Below, piece after piece: positions 55,561-64,000 of a stretch of 64,000 nt of DNA (positions are counted from its first letter, which is position 1; the number at the start of each line of letters is the position of its first letter). The DNA is taken from positions 23,692,872-23,756,871 of the forward strand of contig JAAONU010000004.1 in the NCBI GenBank assembly GCA_012932295.1, in the 5' to 3' direction. The DNA is from Cyclina sinensis (taxonomy: Eukaryota; Mollusca; Bivalvia; Venerida; Veneridae). A program made the translations under genes and the position numbers. The notes under the pieces were generated by a model, which worked only from the letters and a program-made list of their open reading frames with translations, was not told the DNA's origin and ran no database searches.

Positions 55561-56040
55561 ATTGTCTCAAAAGCATTTTAGTATGTGTATCAGTAACTTA
55601 ACATGGAAGTTGAAAAAACAAGTCAGATGGTAATAGCTGGTAGTTTCAAATGATATATAGAATTTATTTTTTCCATGACAATCATGTACAACATTGATGT
55701 TATTTTCATGTAACTGTTGCCATTAAGTATATAATTTGTTACGTAATTTGCTTTAATAAACAGAAGAATAGGGCAGAGAAACATGTACGTAATAGTAATG
55801 CGTTCTGGATGGGTTTGTTCTTTACGGAATGTAGATATTTCCATATGTAACATGTGGCAAAATAATATTAAGAGAGCAAAAGGTTTACAACTCGAAGGTA
55901 AATAACTATCATTAAAAATACAGAACAAATACAAACAACGGAAACAAACGGGATGATTTTCCAAGAGCATATTTACCCATGTTCTCTAATGTGCCAAAAG
56001 CGACATAGAACAGTTGTTTTCTTCAAATAGCCTATTAACT
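55561..56040. other. No secure gene
   Basis: A 115-codon minus-strand ORF (55623-55970) reads as a cysteine- and leucine-rich hydrophobic peptide (MLLENHPVCFRCLYLFCIFN and onwards). No splice sites or homologous copy support it. Confidence 0.35.
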
Positions 56041-56265
56041 GGCCTGGATCAGTGGTCCTGTAGTACCGCACAGGACTGGTAATTCAGAAATTGCGAGGTC
56101 GGTCCTCCGCTCGTCCACTAACATTACTAATTGTCTTTCGGATGAGACGTTTAACCGAGGCCCCATGTATCAGTGCTATATACACTGAGCATGGAACAAA
56201 CAGGGATCTATCTAGAATGGGATGCTTTCTGTTTCTTGCACTATCCCTCACAACCTAAAATAACT
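56041..56265 (+). mobile_element. SINE family member, copy 2
   Basis: Shares order and sequence with 52655-52886: GGATCAGTGGTCC, CACAGGACTGGTAA, GCGAGGTCGGTCC, GTCTTTCGGATGAGACGTTT, CCGAGGCCCCATGTATCAGT, and the end TTCTTGCACTATCCCTCACA-ACCTAAAATAAC. The two copies are about 75% identical by eye, so they are independent insertions of an old family or were carried by duplication. Confidence 0.75.
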
Positions 56266-56499
56266 AGCCTTACAAACAAAGATTGATATGCAGTACCAAA
56301 AATAACGTAGAAGTTTCGAACTTTCGAAAGGAAAAACTTTAAAACGTAGAACGAAATCAGAATAACAGGTCGTAAACATAATATCTGTAAGCCCGTTTGT
56401 CTTTCAAATTTCATGTTAGGTTTTTAAGTTCACGCATCTAACAAGCACAATAATCAATTCTAAAAGCAATTATTTCTGAATTGCATGCGTTTATGCGTT

Positions 56500-56562
56500 G
56501 ATGATGATGAAAATGATGATGATGATGATAATAATAATAATAAATTTAACAATTACTATTAT
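56500..56562. repeat. GAT/AAT trinucleotide microsatellite
   Basis: Imperfect GAT units pass into AAT units over about 60 bases, of the same type as 12706-12776. Confidence 0.8.
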
Positions 56563-57700
56563 CATTATTATAACTATATAAAGAAAGATGCCTTCTTTTA
56601 TTTGCTATCGTTTTTGTTTTAATTAATTTATTTATAATTTTCATGTCATAAAGTCACATCTGTTTTTCTCTTTTAGTGTCAGTCATTCGAGAATTTGTTT
56701 CAAATTATTTTTGTTTTCTAAAACTAATCATTGTCAAAGAAGTTGATTTCAAAGTTCAGCAATAAATGTTCATGAGCATGTTTATGTGAAAAAAAGGGAT
56801 ATGACTCGTCACGAGAAAATGTAGATATATTTGCTGCATTCACTGACATCGTGCTGTTTTAATGTTGTAGTTGTGAAATAACGACGCTAACACGTTGTAT
56901 TTCAGCAATCAGAATGGTACTGAAGTCTATGTGGAATTCCACGTTATCACCGACATCTGTTACTACTTCAACGCTGAAATTTCTATCAATCGAACAATAC
57001 CTTTTGTAGTAAGACATGTTTGCTTAATTGGTTTGTTGCAGTTTATTTAATGCCAGTTAACGCCACTAAAATATTTAGTCAGTTTGAATTGTTTTACAGA
57101 TTACATTTATGCTAATATGGTTTAATATTTTTATAATTATATAAAGGATTCAGCTTTTTGAATAAGATATTCACTTGAATATATTTAGTACATACTTTGA
57201 TATTGGGCGTATTAACATAATTTTGTACGAAAAGAGAAATAACACTAAATAAATGTACTGTTCTCTTATGTTGCTTTCTGATCTATGGAAATATCAACGT
57301 ATGATCTAGAAAAGCTTTCTCGGTCATTCAAGTGTGGTCATTAGTAGAAAATCAGGCGTTGTTATAGCTATATAAAATCTCTATATGTAGAATCATTTAA
57401 AACTGTATAAATGACTAAAATGTCTTACTATATTTTATATTTATTTGACCTAATTAACATATAACATGACATTTGCATAGTACTGGTTATCACGGGATTT
57501 GAAAATAAATAAACATTATTATAACAAATGAAATTTGACATGAAAATAAAAACAAAATGTGTTCAATCATTTTATTTCAACATTTAACTATTTATAATTT
57601 AAACCCTTCCAGCCTGTCAATATTAGCAAAGTAACCAAGGCATCAAACAAAAATAAAGAAATGAACAAAGGAATACTTGGTGGGCGGCAAGTACCTTCAC
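56563..57700. other. No gene recognised
   Basis: AT-rich, no convincing ORF or repeat. Confidence 0.45.
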
Positions 57701-57719
57701 ATACAAAAACGTACCAAAA

Positions 57720-58360
57720 AAAGAAGAAATGATCAGTCTTGTCACACCACAAAAGGTATTATTCGTTGATGGATACAAGCTAAAGAATTTTCTGCGTTGA
57801 AGTTGTAGTCAACGAAATTAAAGATTTTGCACGAAGTTCTCGACGGCGACGACCAAGTAGAGATCACAATAGCTCGACTTTTTCGCTTTGAAAGTAGACG
57901 AGCTAAAACGAACATGAAGCTTGCATGTATGCAATAAACCAACCTTGCGTTGCACACGCTTTCGCAACGTAAACTGAAAAGGTCTCTGTACCAAAGTTCA
58001 TTTGTGTGCAAAGTTATATTAAAAAGCTGTTTAAGCATGACAAAGATTTGACCCGGACAAGCTTAATTTCACTTTTGTTTTATGTTTAGCATCACAGTGT
58101 GACACTGACCTTTAGACTGAATTCTTAAACTCAACCCTTTGCCTTGCCAAAGTTTACATTTGTGCAAACTTATTCTAAACCTCAACTTAGTACTAAGTAA
58201 GACAACACTATTACCCAGGCGTGCTAATTTGCACTTACTTTTTCCTCAAAGACTCTGGCTTGCGATGAACACTCCAGGTACATCTTTCTATACAAAGTAT
58301 TTCAAAACAGCATGCCAAAGTAACAGCCCTAACACAATCATCAACATGTTAAGTTGTAAG
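57720..58360. mobile_element. Probable dispersed repeat, truncated
   Basis: The minus strand at 57830-57910 reads GTCTACTTTCAAAGCGAAAA-AGTCGAGCTATTGTGATCTC, similar in style to bivalve repeats carrying AGCTATTGTGATCGC followed by CGTCGTCCGTC. Here CGTCGCCGTCGAGAACTTCG occupies that place. On the plus strand GTGACACTGACCTTTAGAC (58099) recalls the GTGACCTTGACC words of the 25 kb array. The minus-strand ORF 57742-58038 and plus-strand ORF 58139-58369 are attributed to the repeat. Confidence 0.4.
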
Positions 58361-58929
58361 GAACCGTAAATAGATTTAGAAACATTCCTACAGCGATATA
58401 TTTGCATTTGAGGCGGCGCACAATAAGAAGTACTACACTGCTTATAACGTAAATATTTTTCAATTCTTGTCTAAGCTGAGTTCAAAATATGCTTAATTTT
58501 GCACCCAGTCTAGCATACTAAATTGGAATTATTGTTGTTTTTCCTTAGAATTGTGTTTTCAGAAATTTTGTCCAGATAAAAATTATGGTAATCTAAACAG
58601 AGAGTTCGAAAAAAAATTCAGCCTTTATTAACCTACAATGGTCAGTATTACACTATAACATATCAATATGATGCATAGGGGAAAAAAACAAATACACCTC
58701 ATCAATACAATAAGTTCCGTAAATATCAACAAAGTTAAAAGTCCCATTCTTTTATTTTCTTAATACAGCAGCAAAATTCGCACAAAACTCTCGTTTTGTG
58801 TATATAAAAATAACGAATGACTTAACATAAGAGTCATTTTTTATAGAAAAGTACCAAGAACAAAGTTTGATACAGCAGAACTCCTAATGCGTCGATATAA
58901 ATTGCCTGCAACTGTCAATACTGAATAAG

Positions 58930-59580
58930 AACATTTATCTTATATATTTCCTGGCCACGAAATAATATTTATTATTTTCTCCCTAAAAATATGTGAAAAA
59001 TCTAGGATAAACCAAAGTCAAAAACACAGCCTCTAGTCAAACAGTAGAGGAAAAGATACCATAAATTTATTTATAGATCAATTAAAAAAGACACACAAAG
59101 AATTAATGAAAAAGAGAACTTGAAGGGTTACCGTCTTGGAACAGTCAGTGGCAAAATATTTGTCACCGTGGGTTAAAACCAGGTTCTAGGGTTCACCAAC
59201 CTCACACTTGCCCAAAGAGTTTTATATAAGAACAAACATGAACAAGTTGTATTGGTGAAATAACTCCAACCCACCAATCAACTCGAAAATGTTTCATGCA
59301 AAAGCGCAAAAACATATAAAACATAAAAAGCTTTGTAGTATTGTAGAGCGAATAGGATTGGTGCTTTATGAACTTTCTGAGACCAGAGCACTTGGAGTCA
59401 ATAGAGCAAGAACACGATAAGTTGTATTTCGTGGTAACAAAATATTTTTCTCATTACTTTTCTAAATTATAATTCGTGGCCACGAAGTATTTTTTGGTTA
59501 TAAGTTAAGAATAGTGGTAATAAAATATAATTGATTTTTTTGTAATAACTCGTGACCACAATATAAAATACAAAAAATAA
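58930..59580. repeat. Degenerate repeat with CGTGGCCACGA palindromes and a possible SINE remnant
   Basis: CTGGCCACGAAATAATA (58951), TTTCGTGGTAACAAAATATT (59428), ATAATTCGTGGCCACGAAGT (59469) and ATAACTCGTGACCACAATAT (59544) share an inverted core. Between them, 59105-59200 has a GTGGGTTAAAACCAGGTTCTAGGG segment that may be a degenerate Pol III box. Boundaries are uncertain. Confidence 0.45.
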
Positions 59581-59599
59581 ATGAGTTCAATGTCCTTTT

Positions 59600-61265
59600 T
59601 TTCGTACTTCACTGATTGCTCTCAAGCGTTAGATGGCTGTCTTCTTTAATAGAAGATAACTATTAAGTAATTCAGTTCTTTTCAATTGTGCTATATCAGT
59701 CTTAACAATTATTTCTCACTATTTTAAATAAAGTAATGTTATATGTTTGTATAATAGTTTTAAATATTGCTGTTCCTAACCAGCTGTTTTTGTAAACATC
59801 TAAATTTTCACTTCACAAAGCTATTAGCACCCCTTTGATAAATTTACCACGTTTAAGTACTAATATTTTATACGATTCTGGGAATAGGCGAAAAAGCGTT
59901 TTATCGTTTTAAATAACATACATTATCACAATTATATTGAGTTGTATCATTTTTAAAATTGCAATGAATTTATGTACATAACGCGTGCCAGAATTTGAGC
60001 ATTTGCAGACACATATTATAGTTATTTGTTTTTTTAATTTAATTTAATTGAAGTGGAAAGTATGTCTAGCAAAAATGTGCAAGGACGTTTTTTTCTTTTC
60101 TTTTTTGTTGTTGTTAAAAGTCTTACAATATTTCGGGTGCCTTGAATACAGAGTCCTAAGTGTTAACAACTGTAATAGCTCTAGACTTTGATGTGTTACC
60201 AGGTCTGACATATCATAACACTCATAGTATGGAGATTAAAAAAAATCAGTAAATAAAAATGTGAATACATTTTTAAATTTTATTACAACTAGCACTTTAT
60301 TGAATACTAATGTTTAAATTCCTTTCAACTAACAGGTGTTTCTTTTCATTTTTTCTAAGGCAGTTTAAACAGTACTGTGAAAAAGTCAAATTAAAACGAA
60401 TCAACAACGTATCAGCCAGTAAACAAAACATTCATTTACATCTGTTTACCTAATTGCTTCTTAATGGGTTTATAGATCATTTAATCTGGCTTCAGGCGTA
60501 TTTCAACAGAAAGGAAAGTTAAGACATATGAGGCCCCAGGTGTTCATAAAAAGCTGCAACATAAACATGGTAACTCGCGGACATTTTATAGATCTACTTT
60601 TAGCTACTTGATACATGTATGTAGTTGTACTAGTCTATTAAAGATAGAATCACTAATGACAAACTTTTTTTGCAAATATACATTTGCTGCATTACCGTCT
60701 CGAGAAAATTAAAGACAACACTCTGGTTAGAGGAAACTGCATTATGCTTGAAATGTGCTCATTTCAGTAAAATATCAAGCTTTCCAAAAACCTGTCTTTG
60801 GATATCAATCTGCTGCTGAAAAATAACGGAAAAATACATATAATTGCTGGAAGTTACATCTTGCTGTTTAGACCCTGATGTCTATATCATAACCTTATTT
60901 GGCTGAATGACAGTTCAATGTAGCGTAATGGAATATTTCAACATGCCGGAATTATATACATTTACAACTACAAAATTTTTTAATATTTAAATTTTGTTAT
61001 TTAAATAATTTATTGCATCAAAACATGTTTTATAGCACTGGATACAATTAAAACATATAAAAATATAACATATATATAGATTGATTTTACTGAAGAGCCA
61101 GTTATAATACATAATATATCAACACTGATATTTCAACATTGCTCTTTTACAATACTCCCAGAACAAAATATACGTTTAGACAACACAATATGAAATATGT
61201 AATCAGCCTCTAAACAAGTTGAAAGTAAGCATAATGTCAATTACAAAATTGCATGTCACATTTTG
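59600..61265. other. No gene recognised
   Basis: AT-rich, unique-looking sequence with no ORF above chance. Confidence 0.45.
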
Positions 61266-61270
61266 ATACC

Positions 61271-61427
61271 AGGGGGCGCACGTTTGTAGTTTATTACGAA
61301 AGATAATGGACGTCAGCGGTCAATGACTATTGTTAGATCTATATACATATTTGGATATTCTCGATTTATTTCGTTCAAATAACTGAAAAAACACGACAAC
61401 CTGAACATAGCGCCACCTGTTGTCAAC
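61271..61427. mobile_element. Possible small TIR element
   Basis: The left end CAGGGGGCGCACGTT and the reverse complement of the right end, CAGGTGGCGCTATGTT, are similar over about 15 bases. The 157 bp interior is AT-rich. No target-site duplication is evident. The 114-codon minus-strand ORF (61320-61664) runs across it and is not considered a gene. Confidence 0.4.
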
Positions 61428-61429
61428 AT

Positions 61430-62334
61430 GTGACTTAAAAGTTTGCCTTGACATTATGCATACATCTATTTTGCCTAGTGCCTGATGGCATATTCTATAT
61501 TGGTTGATCACGTCGTTTATATTGTTCTTGAATGTATTACAAATGAACCAAGATAGCCAAGGAATGACAAAATATACCATTACGCTACATTGTACTGTTA
61601 TTATGTCAAATGAAAATATGATAAAGGTATCATGGTCTAAACAGCATACATGTTGTAATTTCAAGCAAGCATGGTATCATTGTCAACAAGCGTGATGAAA
61701 GTGCAAGCACGCATAATGACTGTACCCGTAAGCACTACGACAGTGTCAGTGAGTAAATTGTAACAGTAAGTAGACATTGTGTATTTTATACCTAAATAAC
61801 ATTCAATAGACTTCTGTATTTCATATATCCCATTACTGCATTGACATCAGAACATGAAAGGTAAGCTGTGGAACACGATTATGTCAAATAAATCCTCGGT
61901 ATAACATATTTCTCGTAATGAACTTAAATAAAGTGGTAACGTTTCTAATAATTAGCTTAATACAACAAGAACACAGTTGTTAATGTTTTTTTAGATTATT
62001 CTGTATACAAGTTATGGCCACTTAAACGTTTCCTGTTTCATTAACCGTTTCGATATGCATGGCTAACAGAAAACTTTTCTATTTCCTTTACCGTTTCGGT
62101 ATGTTTGGTCAAATTTTAACTTTTCTATTTCAATATCTGTTTCGGAATGTTTGGCGAAATAAAACCTTTTCCCCGATTGCGAAGTATTTTGACAGCATTA
62201 CATTTTTTTATCAAAGTGTACGAACTTAAAATGACTAATCCAACATTTTCTTTCGCAAAATTGCATAATGTTTCTACATATCCAAAACATTTTATTACTA
62301 TGCATGCAAAATATCAAACCAAAATTCTAATAAT

Positions 62335-62338
<4 letters not shown>
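61430..62338. other. No secure gene
   Basis: A plus-strand ORF (61504-61695) reads MNQDSQGMTKYTITLHCTVI, MSNENMIKVSWSKQHTCCNF and KQAWYHCQQA. The C and W content is curious, but the opposite strand is equally open and no splice structure supports it. At 62010-62150 the words CGTTTC.G(G/A)TATG and ACTTTTCTATTTC recur three times at about 55 bp spacing (a weak tandem repeat). Confidence 0.35.

Positions 62339-62404
<66 letters not shown>
62339..62404. repeat. (AT)n microsatellite, about 32 units
   Basis: Uninterrupted AT repeat of about 65 bases. Likely polymorphic and unstable. Confidence 0.95.
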
Positions 62405-62406
<2 letters not shown>

Positions 62407-64000
62407 TAATTAGGATAACGCACGGGAAATTCTATTGTATGCTCACATTCCCTAAGAAACTGTTGGAATACTCGTCGCCCAATTTTGATAAAATCATCTG
62501 TTTCAAGTTACCTTTTACAGAATTAACGTTAAACTTTTCATTTTTGCACCCAATGCTTTGATTTCGCTTGATTTCTGTGGAAATTGACCTAATATACTTA
62601 GACCGTACCATGTTTATTTGGTACTGTAACTTTATCTTAAAGTTCACAAGAAAGAATAATGTTCTTTTCTCAACCACATGTAAATATGAAACAATAAAAT
62701 GTAAAATGTTACAATTTAAATTTCAGATTCGTTCTATTCAACAGTACACAGACCATGGAAACTATCCCGTTTTATTTTATTTTACTTTCCATGGCATGTT
62801 TTCTACAGACTTAAGTATTGCAAGATTTGAACAAGTTTGACGTTTTATTAAACAGGTATTATTTGTATTCTATGAAATATGTGTTTATACCATGTAATTA
62901 TGTCCGTCATTGAAAAGACAAGGAACAAAATACAAGTAATTAAAGGGATGTTAGGTAATCATGAAAGTTTCTACTTTCATCAAAAAGTCATACTAGACAA
63001 CCGTAAAAATGTATGTGTGACACTCACTACCTCTCATAAGTAGAAGAAAATAACTTACCTTAAGTTTGTATCTTCATCCTTTACACAGTTCACTCACATA
63101 TCAAAGCGATCATAAATTATTCCCAAACAAACAAATGAGTAAATAATTACTTCACGAAAGATTTCAAAAATACTTATTTCTTTATCAGAATGGTGCAGTA
63201 AATCGACTGTAAAATATTTGGATCTACAACAGATGTTCAAGAATACTTATAAAACAATGAAATAACAATCTAAATGTATTTCACTCCACATTCGTCAGCC
63301 ATTAGCTCCTTTAAATACCAGCTTCAAATCTAAACTTGAATGTATTTTCATTGTAAGTCTGCAAAAATAAACACAGATAATGATAGTTTGCATATGAAAA
63401 CCGAATCGCTGTATCAAACGTTTCATCGGAAAAGCTTACAATTGTTAGGCTAGTTCAAGGAAACATCGAAAATTAAGAGGTAGAATATGAAAACAGGAAC
63501 TTTTAGAAAAATATATTGAAATGGAAACATTTCAAGGAGCAGTATTATATAACAATCCATCTATCTCAACGAATTTTTAATTTTTAAATTATATTTTTAT
63601 TTTGTTGATATTTTTAATGCATTTTTAGCAGAACATGTAGTTTTAACAAATATTGATCAATTATATTACTTTAAAATTTTTCTAACGTAATGAAAATTGG
63701 GGTGTATTTAGCTGTTTAATTTCGGAAATTTTTGTAAGAAATATAGCTTTGAACACTAATCTAAATCCTATTACAAAAGTATATTTTTCTTATCTATCGA
63801 AACCTCTTGTTGCTTCAGTTCTCTCTTTAAAGTTATCTTAAGCTTAAAACACAATATGTTGAATTATGTTTGAAAAAAAGTAAGTCTTTCTGAAAGTTAC
63901 AAGTCCATGCAATGTGAAGATGACTGTGTAATGAACTTTAAGATGTTTAAGCTAATCAAATTAGTAAGTTTTTAATACTAATTCCGTCTGTTGTGACAAA
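62405..64000. other. No gene recognised
   Basis: AT-rich. A minus-strand donor-like AAG/GTAAGTTA at about 63053-63060 has no convincing exon upstream. Short ORFs at 62432-62840 overlap on opposite strands and are treated as chance. Confidence 0.4.

Noticed and set aside
61320..61695. 114-codon minus-strand and 63-codon plus-strand ORFs
   Set aside because: Mutually overlapping on opposite strands with no splice structure; the region is simply poor in stops.

Overview
The window looks like nuclear DNA of a marine bivalve mollusc, possibly a heterodont clam. It is AT-rich, gene-poor and full of short non-coding repeats. The organism call rests on several dispersed repeat types that I associate from memory with bivalve genomes: arrays of roughly 155 bp units ending in GGACGGACGGAC-type runs and a TTCGGGGGGCATAAA tail, a GATGGCACGGAAGCGCTCACC-type element, CGTGGCCACGA motifs, and tRNA-derived SINEs with a CTTTCGG...GAGGTCCCATGTATCAG body. 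There are no operons, ribosome binding sites or compact genes, and no complete gene, intact tRNA, rRNA gene or CRISPR array. Most long ORFs are chance or repeat-borne.

Layout. 1-640: tandem tRNA-like repeat. 640-9500: mostly unique AT-rich sequence with a foldback element near 3.8 kb and one well-bounded candidate coding exon on the minus strand (6150-6243). About 9540-14480 and 15830-20800: two diverged direct copies of a ~5 kb unit, separated by a five-unit satellite-like array (14801-15600). The unit carries several minus-strand ORF fragments with matching splice-like boundaries in both copies. Its most conserved part is a small minus-strand ORF, intact in copy 2 (20297-20473) and frameshifted in copy 1. 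21-26 kb: minisatellites, a TIR element (23192-23435), a minus-strand exon-like ORF (24766-24922), and a two-unit tandem repeat. 26-31 kb: almost featureless.

31-38 kb: two candidate signal-peptide initial exons on the plus strand (31151-31253 and 32954-33073), both with splice phase 1, flanking a local ~270 bp duplication; a phase-compatible mini-exon lies at 37735-37775. 40-48 kb: a dispersed repeat, a tRNA-Arg-like SINE and a TIR element containing a tRNA-like box (47222-47659). 49.5-56.3 kb: old duplicated blocks, a bivalve-type tandem array and two copies of one SINE family. 57-64 kb: degenerate repeats, a long AT microsatellite and unique AT-rich sequence.

No pathway can be assembled from the window. 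The most informative parts are the 5 kb tandem duplication with its conserved small ORF and the pair of signal-peptide exons. All gene models here are inferences from reading frames and splice-site appearance and need transcript or comparative support.
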